A DNA stretch of 64,000 nt, taken from the NCBI RefSeq assembly GCF_039524395.1, contig NZ_BAAAGO010000001.1; one strand, given 5' to 3'. The stretch is from Micropruina glycogenica (GTDB lineage: Bacteria > Actinomycetota > Actinomycetes > Propionibacteriales > Propionibacteriaceae). This document shows, one piece after another, positions 42,259 through 52,100 of the stretch; the stretch's first letter is position 1, and every line of letters begins with the position of its first letter. The notes under the pieces were generated by a model. The model was given only the letters and a program-made list of their open reading frames with translations. It had not been told where the DNA came from and did not search any database. The translations under genes were made by a program, and so were the position numbers.

Positions 42259-43746
42259 TCAGGGTGTGGCGAGCGTCGCGCCGAAGTGGGTGTCGGCGGG
42301 CGGGTCGACCGCACCGGTGTCTTCGAGCAGCAGCGAGTTCCAGACGTCGGTGCTGCGGGTCCAGGTGACCGAACCGGCGTCGTTGATGGTGCCGATGTCT
42401 TCGCCGGGGGCTCCGATCACCACGCCGTCGACCATCGACTCGCCGTCGGCCAGGTCGCCGCCCAGCACCGAGACGGTGGCGCCGAAGTGGTCGGCCGCCT
42501 CGGGGGTGCCCGCGATGTAGCCGTCGCCCTGCCGTACCGACCAGGCGAAGCCGCCGGCCTTGTTGGCCCGGAACATGGTCACCGCGCCGGCGCCGAGCAC
42601 GCTGCCGATGGCCTCGCCTGGTGCACCGACGACGGCGCTCAACTGGTCGACGGTGTTGACGCCCAGGGCGACGGACGAGCCGAAGCAGTCGCCGGTCTCG
42701 TTGGCACCCGGAATGCCGGCGGTGTTCTGGTTGACGGCGCGCAGCGACTTCACCGTGCGGGTGGCCGGGTTGAAGTTGAGCACGTGCACCTGGCCGGTGT
42801 ACGTGGCCGAGCCGATGGTTTCGCCCGGCACACCGACGAGCACATAGTGGTCGCGGTAGGCGACCGCCTCGCCGAACCGGTCACCGCTCTCGGCCGTGCC
42901 GGGCACTCCTGCCGAGTTCTGGGTGACGCCGACGCCGGCGAACGTGGTGGGTGCGGCGTCCGTGGCCGACAGCATCGTCACAGAGCCGGCGTTGCTGCGG
43001 GTGCCGACGGCCTCGTTGGGCGTACCGATCACGATGGCCCGGCCCTGGCCGGCCAGCGCGGTGCCGAACCGGTCGCCGTTCTCTGAGCTGCCGGGTACGC
43101 CCGGCGAGTTCTGCGTGATGGTCACCTTGCCGCTGCCGAGGGCGCCGCTGCTGGTGAGCGGCTGCACGACCACCTGGCCCGCTTCCCAGGCGCTGCCGTC
43201 GTCGGCGGTGGGCGCCGACGCGACGAGCTGCTGCCCGGTGCGCACGTAACCGGTGGCGGTCAGCTTCTCGGTGGTCAGCAGCAGCACCTGGGCGCCGAAG
43301 CTGCCGTGGGCGGCGGTTCCGGTGAGAGTGCTGCCCATGGCGAGCGTGTGGTCGGTGCGGCCGAACAGCAGGCTCACCCGACCCTTGCTCGAGTCGTAGC
43401 CGGGCGCGCCCACGGCCAGATCGTCGCAGCCGTCGTTGTCGACGTCTGCGGTGGCCACCGATTCGCCGAACCGGTCGCCGGGGTTCGAGGTGAGGCCCAG
43501 GCTGGCGGCTGTGCGAAAGCTGCGGGTGCCGTCGCTGAAGGCGATGTCGACGGCGCCGCGCTCGCCGTCGTAGTCGGGCACGCCGACCACGACGTCGGCG
43601 ACGCCGTCGGAGTTCAGGTCGCCGGCGACCGCGTTGTCAGGATTGCAGCCGGTGGCGGCGACGCTGGTGGGAGCCGTCAGGTGAAGCATGGGCACCGCGA
43701 GACCGATGGCGGTTGCGACGATCAGGGCACGACGAACGCGGGACAT
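42259..43746 (-). CDS. Secreted FG-GAP (integrin-alpha-like) repeat protein
   Basis: A 495-residue exported protein: signal peptide ending ~31 (TSVAATG), then about seven FG-GAP blades. Repeats show the pattern of DFNGDG-like calcium loops (GDLNSDGVADVVVGVPDYDG; VDNDGCDDLAVGAPGYD) and the GDRFG or GDCFG motif (six copies). It should fold as a beta propeller outside the cell and bind calcium. Function is probably adhesion or structure. AGGAGG precedes the ATG at 43746. Confidence 0.9.
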   Translation of the reverse strand: MSRVRRALIVATAIGLAVPMLHLTAPTSVAATGCNPDNAVAGDLNSDGVADVVVGVPDYDGERGAVDIAFSDGTRSFRTAASLGLTSNPGDRFGESVATADVDNDGCDDLAVGAPGYDSSKGRVSLLFGRTDHTLAMGSTLTGTAAHGSFGAQVLLLTTEKLTATGYVRTGQQLVASAPTADDGSAWEAGQVVVQPLTSSGALGSGKVTITQNSPGVPGSSENGDRFGTALAGQGRAIVIGTPNEAVGTRSNAGSVTMLSATDAAPTTFAGVGVTQNSAGVPGTAESGDRFGEAVAYRDHYVLVGVPGETIGSATYTGQVHVLNFNPATRTVKSLRAVNQNTAGIPGANETGDCFGSSVALGVNTVDQLSAVVGAPGEAIGSVLGAGAVTMFRANKAGGFAWSVRQGDGYIAGTPEAADHFGATVSVLGGDLADGESMVDGVVIGAPGEDIGTINDAGSVTWTRSTDVWNSLLLEDTGAVDPPADTHFGATLATP

Positions 43747-43827
43747 CTGGGCCTCCTGCTGGGCGATTGAACAACCCACAGGTGCCGCTGGGTGCGGCGA
43801 TGATACCTCAGCAGCCGCGGTAATGCC

Positions 43828-44148
43828 TCAACTGCTGAAAAACAGCCCGCCCAGGCCGCCTCGCCGGTAGTGCTTGCCGCCGCGATGACCCCAGTCGGGC
43901 CCGTAACCGTACCCCGGCTGAGGGGGCGGCGAGGCCACGAAGCGGGCCTCCAGCCGGGTGATGTTCTCGAGTTCGCCGAAGTCGAGAAACACCCCGCGGC
44001 AGTTCAAGCACTGCTCGATGTGAATGCCGTTGCGGTCAACCGTGCGCATGCTGCCGCCGCACTTGGGGCAGGTGTAGCCGGCTGGTGCCGCGCCCCCGGC
44101 CTGGTACGGCTCGTAGCGGGGCAGCGGGTCGTTCGGTTGGCTGGTCAT
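43828..44148 (-). CDS. TFIIB-type zinc-ribbon protein
   Basis: A 106-residue protein with a zinc ribbon Cys27-x2-Cys30 and Cys47-x2-Cys50, followed by RGVFLDFGELENI, the signature of the zf-TFIIB family of small bacterial proteins. The tail is Gly/Tyr/His-rich. Function unknown. The aminoglycoside-phosphotransferase-like gene ends four bases upstream of its start, so the two are probably cotranscribed. Confidence 0.88.
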   Translation of the reverse strand: MTSQPNDPLPRYEPYQAGGAAPAGYTCPKCGGSMRTVDRNGIHIEQCLNCRGVFLDFGELENITRLEARFVASPPPQPGYGYGPDWGHRGGKHYRRGGLGGLFFSS

Positions 44149-44152
44149 GTTT

Positions 44153-44899
44153 TCACTGTGCCATCCGGCGGCAAGCCTCGACCAGTGCGTCGGCTGTGCC
44201 CCCGCTGTGCACCGCGGCGACCAGCACGGCGCAGCGGGCCGGCAGGTCGAGCACCGGCCACGGGTCGCCGTGCCGCGGCACCGCCGGGCCGCCGGCCGCC
44301 CGGTAGGCGTCGAGAAAGGCGTCCCAGTCGTCGTCGGGCAGCAGTCCGGCCGCCCAGAACCCCGCCGGACGAGCCAGGTCCCAGGCGGGGTCGCCCAGGC
44401 CGACGTCGTCGATGTCGATCAGCCGCCAGCCGTCCGTCCAGTGGCCGAGTTGGCCGAGGTGCCAGTCGCCGTGCACCAGCCGGGCGGGCTCGGCCCGCGC
44501 AGCCAACTGGGCCAGCAGCCGGTCGGCGAGCGGAACCAACTCGGCGGGCGCCCGGTTGCGCACCCGGGCCAGCCGCTGCGCCCATCCATGCCGGGGCAGT
44601 CCCGCCGGTGCCGGGCTCAGGTGCAGCCGGGCCAGCAGCCTCGCGGCCTCGACCCAGGGGTGCTCGGCGTCGTTCGGGTCGAGCACGGGCACCCGCGGCC
44701 AGAGGGTGACGGGGCGTCCGTCGGCATCGGTGAGCGGCGTCGACCGCAGCGGCGGCACGAACGCGGGGTGGTCGGCGGCCAGGGCCAGCCGTTCGGTCAG
44801 CGGGGTGCCGGGCCGGTGCCGCTTGACCACCACCGAGCCGGCCACGGCGATCTCGGCCCCCGATTCGGTGCCGCGCCAGAAAGAGGGACCGGTCGACAC
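44153..44899 (-). CDS. Aminoglycoside phosphotransferase family kinase
   Basis: A 248-residue small-molecule kinase of the APH/choline kinase fold. The Brenner motif is RLVHGDWHLGQL with Gln in place of the usual Asn, and the DFG-like metal motif is LIDIDDVGLGDPAWDLA. The N-lobe is short (VVVKRHRPGTPLTERLA). Substrate cannot be read; antibiotic resistance should not be assumed. The GTG at 44899 is preceded by GGAGGG. Confidence 0.85.
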   Translation of the reverse strand: MSTGPSFWRGTESGAEIAVAGSVVVKRHRPGTPLTERLALAADHPAFVPPLRSTPLTDADGRPVTLWPRVPVLDPNDAEHPWVEAARLLARLHLSPAPAGLPRHGWAQRLARVRNRAPAELVPLADRLLAQLAARAEPARLVHGDWHLGQLGHWTDGWRLIDIDDVGLGDPAWDLARPAGFWAAGLLPDDDWDAFLDAYRAAGGPAVPRHGDPWPVLDLPARCAVLVAAVHSGGTADALVEACRRMAQ

Positions 44900-44936
44900 C
44901 CCTCCATTCTGGGCCGCATCGTGGAAGGATCGGCTC

Positions 44937-45362
44937 ATGGACACCAGCCCGATCGTGCATGAGCTCACCCTGACCTGCACCCCCGACCACGCCTTCGAGG
45001 TCTTCACCAGCCGCATCGGCGAGTGGTGGGATCCCCAGTACAGCGGCAACCCCGAGACCCTGACGTCGGTGACCATCGACCCGCGCATGCGCGGCCAGAT
45101 CACCGAACGGCATAGCGACGGCTCCGAGCACGACTGGGGCGAGGTGATCGCGTGGGATCCGCCCGCCAAGGTCGCCTTCAGCTTCACTCTGGCGCAAGAC
45201 CGCACCGTGCCGTCGGTGGTGCGGGCCACCTTCGTGCCGTCGGACGAAGGCACCCGCATGACCTTCGAGCATGACGGCTGGAACGAGCTGAACGCCGAGG
45301 CCAGGGGCAAGTTCAACGAATGGCCGCACCTGCTGGAGCGGTTCGTCGAGGCGACCCGATGA
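44937..45362 (+). CDS. SRPBCC/AHSA1-like ligand-binding protein
   Basis: A 141-residue START/Bet v 1-type protein: HELTLTCTPDHAFEVFTSRIGEWWDPQYSG at the start, WGEVIAWDPPAKVAFSFTLA, and the long C-terminal helix. Such domains bind hydrophobic ligands or assist Hsp90-like chaperones. Ligand unknown. Its stop overlaps the monooxygenase start (ATGA). Confidence 0.9.
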   Translation: MDTSPIVHELTLTCTPDHAFEVFTSRIGEWWDPQYSGNPETLTSVTIDPRMRGQITERHSDGSEHDWGEVIAWDPPAKVAFSFTLAQDRTVPSVVRATFVPSDEGTRMTFEHDGWNELNAEARGKFNEWPHLLERFVEATR

Positions 45363-45646
45363 TCACCACGGTCTGCAACGTGCACGTCACCGACAACGGC
45401 ATCGAAGCGTTTCGCGCGGCGTCGCTGGCCAACGCCGAGGCGAGCCGCAACGAGCCGGGCGTCACCCGCTTCGACCTGCTGCAGCAGGTGGACGACCCGA
45501 CCCGCTTCATTCTGTACGAGGAGTACGTCGACGAGGCGGCCACGCAAGCGCACAAGACCACGCCGCACTACCTGACCTGGCGCGAGGCGGTGGCCGAGCT
45601 GATGGCCACCCCGCGGGTCACCTACAGCTTCGGCGACAAGCTCTAG
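45359..45646 (+). CDS. Antibiotic biosynthesis monooxygenase (ABM) domain protein
   Basis: A 95-residue ferredoxin-like dimeric protein of the ABM/YgiN/LsrG class: ITTVCNVHVTDNGIEAFRAA, SRNEPGVTRFDLLQQVDDPT, RFILYEEYVDEAATQAHKTT. Members act as cofactor-free quinol monooxygenases or isomerases; substrate unknown. It is coupled to the SRPBCC gene. Its TAG stop lies in CTAG, which also gives the stop of the convergent channel gene. Confidence 0.88.
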   Translation: MITTVCNVHVTDNGIEAFRAASLANAEASRNEPGVTRFDLLQQVDDPTRFILYEEYVDEAATQAHKTTPHYLTWREAVAELMATPRVTYSFGDKL

Positions 45647-46320
45647 CGTGCGACCCGACCTCGCTTGAAGGTGAGCCCGACGATGCGGGCCACCACCATG
45701 GCCAGGTAGAGCATGCCCGCGATCTGCTGGATCATCACCAGCGAGCGGGCGTGCGGCTTCACCGGAATCACGTCCGACAAGCCGGTCGAGGTCATGGTGG
45801 TGCACGACAGGAACAGCAGCTCGAACCAGGTGCGCTGGCCTCCGTCCACGCCGTAGGCGGCGAACGAGTCGGGCACCAGGGTCTGGCAGATCGAGTAGAT
45901 GTAGGCGAACAGCCAGATGCCGATGGTGAACGTGGCGCCGATCGCGTACAGCTCGTCGGTGGTCACGTGCTCGTCGGCGAACATGTAGCGCAGTAGCGCG
46001 ACCAGCGTGTAGGCGTAGAAGGCGGCGTGAAACAGGTCGCTGATCGAATGCCACGGCTGGGCGTTGTTGCTGAACACGTCCACGAAGGTGAGCGCCACGG
46101 CGGGCACGCCGATCAGCACTGCCACCCAGGTGAGCGACGGCGTGGCCCGCACGGCGGCGACCGCCAGGCCGAGCACCACCAGGCCGAACAGCGACAGCAC
46201 CAGGGTGCCGAGCTTGTCGCTGGGCCCCTCGAGAAACGGGTAGAGCAGAAGGCCGCCCAGTTGCACGTACAGCAGCACGGCGCTCGGGTTGCGCTGCGCC
46301 CAGCGCCAGGCGTCGGTCAT
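45643..46320 (-). CDS. Two-pore-helix potassium-channel-like membrane protein
   Basis: A 225-residue protein with about six membrane helices and, between the last two, a pore-loop FLSCTTMTSTGLSDVIPV. The position matches the P-loop of K+ channels, but the filter is Thr-Ser-Thr-Gly-Leu-Ser-Asp, not the canonical TVGYGD, so ion selectivity is uncertain. No cytosolic RCK domain is attached. TAGGCT lies seven bases before the ATG. Confidence 0.75.
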   Translation of the reverse strand: MTDAWRWAQRNPSAVLLYVQLGGLLLYPFLEGPSDKLGTLVLSLFGLVVLGLAVAAVRATPSLTWVAVLIGVPAVALTFVDVFSNNAQPWHSISDLFHAAFYAYTLVALLRYMFADEHVTTDELYAIGATFTIGIWLFAYIYSICQTLVPDSFAAYGVDGGQRTWFELLFLSCTTMTSTGLSDVIPVKPHARSLVMIQQIAGMLYLAMVVARIVGLTFKRGRVAR

Positions 46321-46496
46321 GACGGGCAGCCTAACGGGCGTCGGTTTCTGAAGAGTTGCTGAAGATTGTGGCGCGGCGTTGTCTGTGAGCCGGCTGGGGG
46401 CACATTAGGTGCAGGAGAATGACGACCGGGAAGCGCTTTCGATAATCGCACCCCCGACCCCGGCCCGTCGCGGCTTCGGCCGACGAGTAGAGAGCG

Positions 46497-48383
46497 ATGT
46501 ACCCCATGCGTCAACCCACCGTTCGATCATGCCTGCGCGCAGGCGTATCGACCCTTGCGGTAGCGGCATTGACCGCCACCGGCCTGGCTGCGGCCACCAC
46601 GCCCGCCCGGGCGGCCACCACGGCGTTCTGCGCCGACGGCAGCACTCCGATGGCGGCCGTGGCCGACGTCGAGGCGTACCCCGCCGGCACCCCCGTCACC
46701 GGCACGAGCGTGGTCAACGGCACCACGCCCACCGGATTCACCGGCAGCTACATCGGCTATGTGGCCGACGGCTTGGGCAAAGGCAAAGACATGCTGCTGT
46801 TTCAGCTCAGCAGCCCGGTGATCGACGGCACGGGAGGGCTGAAGCCGGCCGGCATCTGGGCGGGCATGTCGGGCTCACCGGTGTACTCCAGCGACGGTGC
46901 CCTGATCGGCGCGGTTTCGTACAGCCTGAACTACGACAACCTGCCCGTGGCCGGCGTCACCCCGGCCGAGTACATGAAGACCATCGGTTCGACGCTCGCG
47001 GACGCACCCGTGACCGTCCGGGTCGACAAGCAGAACCTGAACCGGGCCGAGGGTCGCACGACCGCGGCGCAGAGTGCCGCCCTGAACGGCGGCACCGCGA
47101 TGCACCAGGTGTCGCTGGCCAACGTGGCGGTCACCTCGACGCAGGGCACCAAGCTCACCAACGCGCTGCTGTCACGCATGCCCAAGGGCAGCAGCGAGGC
47201 GGCCGCGCGACTGCGCAGCAAGTCGTTCAACGCGGTGGGCGTCGAGGCGGCCGGTGGGCCCGCGAACCAGCCGCTCGTGGTGGGCGGCAACATCGCCGCG
47301 GTGTACAGCACCGGTGACGGAATGATCGGCGCCGTGGGCACGGTGACCGCGATGTGCGGCACCGACGTCTGGGCGTTCGGGCACCCGATGGACTTCGCCG
47401 GCAAGACCACCCTCGGCCTGGCCAACGCGAGCGCGGCGCTGATCGTGCCCGACGCCACGGGCATCATCGGCTCGTACAAGCAGACCTCGATGATCGGCGA
47501 CCCGCAGGGCATGATCACCCAGGACCGCCTGGTCGGCATCAAGGGGTCGATCGGGGCCACCACCGGGTACCCGGTCACGCTGAGCGTGCGCAACGCGGAG
47601 GGCGTGCAGGTCGACCGGCGCAGCTCGACCGTGGTGCTGCCCGACGCCGGCCCCAGCGTGGCGGCCAACGTGGTTGGCAACGCGGTGATCGAAGACCTCG
47701 ACAACTACTACAACGGCACGCTGCGGTTCGCCTGGAACATCTCGTACCGCACCGAATCGGGCCTCACCGGCACGTTGAAGAAGCATCAGAGCTACGCGTC
47801 GACCGACCTGGTGGCGGCCTATCCGGCCGACGCGGTTGGGCAAGACGTCTACGACCTGCTGACCAACGATTTCACCGACGTCGCGATCACCGGCATCAGC
47901 ATGAATCTCACGCTGGTGAGCGCCGACGCGTTGATCTACCAGCCCACCGGTGTGCAGTACAAGAAGGGCAGCAACTGGCTGACGCTGAGCGGCAAAACGC
48001 TCAAGCACGGCAGCAGCTACTCGGTGCGGCCGGTGTACCGGTTGAGCGTGAACGGCAAGAAGAGCGGCGAGACCGTATACGGCGCCACCCGCACCGTGAA
48101 GCTGTCGAGCAAGGCGACGAAGAAGGGTTCGCTGGGGTACTCGGCGCTGGCCGACGAATCGGTGTGCGACATCGAAACCGACGAGTGCGACGAGTACGAG
48201 TCGCCCGAGGTGTCGAGCTTCGACGAACTGATGGACTATCTAGCCACCCAGGTGCAGAACGATCAGGTGACGCAGAAGCTCAGCTACTCGCGCAAAGGCA
48301 GCAGCGCCTACACGGCGCGGTCGGTGTTCACCGGCAAGGGCGTCACCGAAGGTGCGGCGTCGGTGTCGTTCAAGATCTCGTAG
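46497..48383 (+). CDS. SpoIVB-type S55 peptidase domain protein, secreted
   Basis: A 628-residue exported protein with signal peptide ending near residue 40 (PARAATTAF). Residues ~50-380 match the SpoIVB/S55 serine protease: IWAGMSGSPVYSSDGALIGAV with the nucleophile in GMSGSP (123-128), GHPMDFAGKTTLGLANASAA, then TGIIGSYKQTSMIGDPQG. The rest to 600 is beta-rich, ending in an acidic-plus-repeat region (CDIETDECDEYESPE). In Bacillus the S55 protease signals in sporulation; here it is likely a housekeeping envelope protease of unknown target. Confidence 0.85.
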   Translation: MYPMRQPTVRSCLRAGVSTLAVAALTATGLAAATTPARAATTAFCADGSTPMAAVADVEAYPAGTPVTGTSVVNGTTPTGFTGSYIGYVADGLGKGKDMLLFQLSSPVIDGTGGLKPAGIWAGMSGSPVYSSDGALIGAVSYSLNYDNLPVAGVTPAEYMKTIGSTLADAPVTVRVDKQNLNRAEGRTTAAQSAALNGGTAMHQVSLANVAVTSTQGTKLTNALLSRMPKGSSEAAARLRSKSFNAVGVEAAGGPANQPLVVGGNIAAVYSTGDGMIGAVGTVTAMCGTDVWAFGHPMDFAGKTTLGLANASAALIVPDATGIIGSYKQTSMIGDPQGMITQDRLVGIKGSIGATTGYPVTLSVRNAEGVQVDRRSSTVVLPDAGPSVAANVVGNAVIEDLDNYYNGTLRFAWNISYRTESGLTGTLKKHQSYASTDLVAAYPADAVGQDVYDLLTNDFTDVAITGISMNLTLVSADALIYQPTGVQYKKGSNWLTLSGKTLKHGSSYSVRPVYRLSVNGKKSGETVYGATRTVKLSSKATKKGSLGYSALADESVCDIETDECDEYESPEVSSFDELMDYLATQVQNDQVTQKLSYSRKGSSAYTARSVFTGKGVTEGAASVSFKIS

Positions 48384-48387
48384 CCCG

Positions 48388-48407
48388 TTGGTCGAGCTTG
48401 TCGAGCC
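48388..48407. repeat. REP-A copy between convergent genes
   Basis: TTGGTCGAGCTTGTCGAGCC lies in the 23-base gap between the S55 protease stop and the nei2 stop. It is a single arm, without the usual partner. Confidence 0.75.
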
Positions 48408-49189
48408 TAGGTCGGTCCACCCTGGCAGCGGGGGCAGTAGCACAGGCCCCGCTGCCGGGTGGGCGGCCCGACCGTCGCCGTTTGGACCGTTGTGCCGCAC
48501 CGGCGGCACGGCTGGTTCGGGCGTGCGAACACCCAGGTGGTTTCACCGCGGCGTCGGTTGCCGGTTGTCGACTGCAGCGCGTGGTGGCGGTTGTGATCGA
48601 GCAACTTGTGGGCGCGCTCGACCAGGGCGGTGCGCTGGTCGGCGGTCAGGTGTGCGGCGGGTGTCAGCGGGTGAATGCGCTGCATGAACAACGAGTCCGA
48701 CGCATAGAGGGTGCCGACTCCGGCCAGGTTGGTCTGGTCGAGCAGGGCGGCACCGATGGTGTCGCCGGCGTTGCCCAGGTTGGTGGCGGCCACGGCGGGG
48801 TTCCAGTCCGGCCCGAGCACGTCGGGGCCGAGGTGGCCCACCAGGGTGTATTCGTCGGCGGCGCGTACGACGTCGAGCATGCCCAGGCGCTGGCCGAGGG
48901 CCGTCCATTGGTTGGTGGCGAGCAGGGCTCGGGTCTGGCCGTTGGCGCGGGTGCCGGGCGGTTCGATGCGCCACTGGCCCTCCATGCGCAGGTGGCTGTG
49001 AATCGTCCAGCCGGAATCGAGGCGATGCAGCAGGTGTTTGCCGCGGCTGATCACCTCGGTGGTGGTGTGGCCGGTGAAGTCGAGGGTGGACAGCTCGGGC
49101 CAGCGCAAGTCGCAGCGGGTGAGAATGTGCCCGGCGAAGACCTGGTTGAGGCGCTGGGCTGTGCGCCAGACGGTGTCGCCCTCAGGCAT
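48407..49189 (-). CDS. nei2: Fpg/Nei family DNA glycosylase (endonuclease VIII-like, Nei2)
   Basis: A 260-residue base-excision repair enzyme. It starts MPEGDTVWR, with Pro1 (after Met removal) as nucleophile and Glu2. The H2TH region includes GDTIGAALLDQTNLAGVGTLYASD, and the C-terminal zinc finger is CRRCG with CPRC. It removes oxidised pyrimidines and nicks the strand. It follows the Lhr-type helicase by nine bases in the same direction; pairing of lhr with nei2 is common in actinobacteria. Confidence 0.93.
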   Translation of the reverse strand: MPEGDTVWRTAQRLNQVFAGHILTRCDLRWPELSTLDFTGHTTTEVISRGKHLLHRLDSGWTIHSHLRMEGQWRIEPPGTRANGQTRALLATNQWTALGQRLGMLDVVRAADEYTLVGHLGPDVLGPDWNPAVAATNLGNAGDTIGAALLDQTNLAGVGTLYASDSLFMQRIHPLTPAAHLTADQRTALVERAHKLLDHNRHHALQSTTGNRRRGETTWVFARPNQPCRRCGTTVQTATVGPPTRQRGLCYCPRCQGGPT

Positions 49190-49198
49190 AGCGGGTCG

Positions 49199-52100
49199 TC
49201 ACCGGCGCAACCTCAGGCCCTGCGGCGTCAGCCGAAAGCCGGCGGCGGCAAGGGCTTCGGCCAGAGCGTGATCGGAACCAAGCACGTCGGCACCGTCGAT
49301 CTTGGCCACGGTGAGCTTGCCCAAGACGCCCGAGTGGACGGCGTTGGCGAGCGCGCCAGCCGCCGCGTTGAGGCCGGCTGTGTCGTCGGTGAAGGCGAGC
49401 AGGGTGCGTCCGCCGCGTTCGACGTAGAGCACGAGGTCGCCGTCGACCAGCACCACCAGCGCGCCGGCCTTGCGGCCCGGTTGATGTTTGCTGCCTTCGG
49501 CCCGGGCCGGCCAGCCCAGGGCGGCGCCGTAGGGGTTGGCCGGGTCGGTGGCCGCGAGCACCACCGCGCCCGGCACCTCACCCACCTCGCGCAGCAGGTC
49601 GACAGCGTGCCGGTCGCCGAACTGGGCGGCACCCAGACCCTCGACGAAGTACCCGCGGCGCACCTGGCCCGACTCCTCCAGGGCGGCGAAGACCCGGTAG
49701 GCGCGGGCGAACCCGCCGGTGACCTCTTCGTTGGCCACGCTGCCGCGGGTGACCACGCCGTAGCGGTCGAGCAGCACCTCAGCCCGAGAAGCGGCCAGCA
49801 CCGTGGGGTCCGATTCGGGTGCTGGCAGCAGCGACCAGCGTCCGGTCACCTCGGGCGGGCCGGACGGCCTGGGTAGGGGCCCGCGGGCGAGCGGGCGTCG
49901 TCCGTAGCGAAGCCGCGCGGCGGTTGGTCGTTGCTTGAGCGTCGCCCGTCCGCCGCCGAGCAGGCTGCGCAGCGGGGCCAGGGTGTCGTTGGTGACGTAG
50001 CCGGCCCACACCAGCCGCCACAGGGCGGCGCTCAGTTCGGTGTCGCCGACGCCCAGACGTTCCGACAACGACCGAAACAGGTGGCTGCCGCCGCCGGCCA
50101 GCGCCTCGAGCAGGTGCGTGCCGAGGTCGTCGGGGGGCTCGGTGGGCGTCGTCAGGGTCAGCGGTGCCGATTCCGCGGGGTGCAGGCTCACCCAGCCGTC
50201 GGTGCCGGCGAACGCACCAACGCCTTGCCAGAGCACCTCGCCCGCCGCCAGCAACTCATCCAGCATCGCCGGGGTGTAGTCGCGCACCCGCGCGGGCAAC
50301 ACCAGCGATTCGAGCGAGCTGGCCGGCACTGGGTAGCCGGCGAGCTGTTGGACGGCCGACAGCACCCCTTCGGTGCCGGTGAGTGGCCGGGCAATGCCTT
50401 GCCAGTGGCTGAGAAACCGTGCGAACTGCTTGGGCGGCACGGGTTCGACGGCGTTGCGCAGAGCGGCGAGTGAGCGGCGACGGAGCACCCGCAGCACGCC
50501 AGGGTCGCAGTAGGTGAGAAAGGCGTGGTGCACCGGTGTGTGAAGGGTCTCGACGAGCTCGACCAGCGATTGGGTGGGAGGGGTTTCGACAGGCTCGACC
50601 ACTGGTGGCAGCCAGCCGGGGGGCCTCAGATCGCCCTCGACCAGCCGTCCCTCGGCGACCAGCCGGCGCAGCACGCTCTGCACCACTGCAACCCCGAGCC
50701 CCAGCCACGCCGCCACCTCGCCCGGCACGAACGGCGCGTGGTTGCGCGCCCAGCGCAGCATCAGGTCGCCCAACGGGTCTGCCACCGGCGCGCGATGCAC
50801 CTCGGGCACCCCGACGGGCACGGTTACGCCGAGGGCGTCGATCAGCCGTCCGGTGTCTTCGATGGCCGCCCAGTGGGTTGCGCCGCCGATGCGCACCTCG
50901 ATGACCCGCCGTTGCCCGGTGAGTGTCACCAGCCAGTCGGCCACCTCGCCGGGCGATGTGCTGCGCGCCCGCAGCGCGGCCAGGTCGAGCGGCCCCAGCA
51001 CCCTGATCACGTCGGCCAGGTCTTCGGCGTCGCGGGCGCGGCGTCCCTCGGCCAGGTGCTGCAGTTCGGCCTCGGTTCGGGTGAGCGATTCGGGGTCGAG
51101 CAGGTCGGCCAGCGCCAGGCCATCGGCGGTGCCCAGCAACTCCGACAGCAAAGTCGGGTCGAGAGTGAGCGCGGCGGCCCGCTTCTCGGCCAGCGGCGAG
51201 TCGCCCTCGTACAAGAACTGCGCCACGTAGCCGAACAGCAGCGACGACGCGAACGGCGACGGCCTGGGCGTGGTCACCTCGACGGTGCGCACCTGCCGCG
51301 ATGCGATCGCTCGCATCAGAGCGACCAGGGCCGGCACGTCGAACACGTCCTGCACGCATTCGCGAACGGCCTCGAGGACGATCGGAAACGCCGGGTACTG
51401 GGCCGCCACCTCGAGCAGCTGCGAGGCCCGTTGACGCTGCTGCCACAAGGCCTGACGCCGATCTGGACGGCGTTTGGGCAGCAACAGCGCCCGGCCCGCG
51501 CACTCGCGGAACCGGCTGGCGAACAGCGCCGACCCGCCGATCTGGTCGGTGACGATGGCGGCGATCTCGTCCGGGTCGATCACGATCGCTTCAAGCACGT
51601 CGGGGGCCGGAGCGTCCGACTCGGACCAGTCGGTTTCGGGCAGCCGCAGCACGATGCCGTCGTCGCCGTGCATGGCCTGCACATCGACCCCGTGCGCTTC
51701 GCGCAGCCGGGCCGCGATGGCCAGCGCCCACGGAGCATGCACCGGCGCGCCGTACGGCGAATGCACCACCACCCGCCAGTCGCCCAGTTCGTCGCGAAAC
51801 TTCTCGACCACGATGGTGGCGTCGCTGGGCAGTTGGGGAATCGCCTCGCGCTGCTCGGTGAGGTAGCCGACCAGGTTGTCGGCGGCCCAGTCGTCGAGCC
51901 CCGCGGCCAGTGCCCGCTGCTTGGCCTCCTCGGGCGCCATCGCCCCCAGTTCGCGCATGAAACCGCCCAAGGCGCGGCCCAGTTCGGCGGGGCGCCCCAG
52001 CGTGTCGCCCTTCCAGAACGGCAGCCGTCCGGCCTGGCCGGGCGCGGGGCTGACCAGCACCTGGTCGTGGGTGATGTCTTCGATGCGCCAGGTCGACGTG

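Noticed and set aside
44153..44899. Aminoglycoside resistance gene
   Set aside because: The fold matches, but this family covers many substrates, and the Brenner Asn is Gln; no support for resistance.
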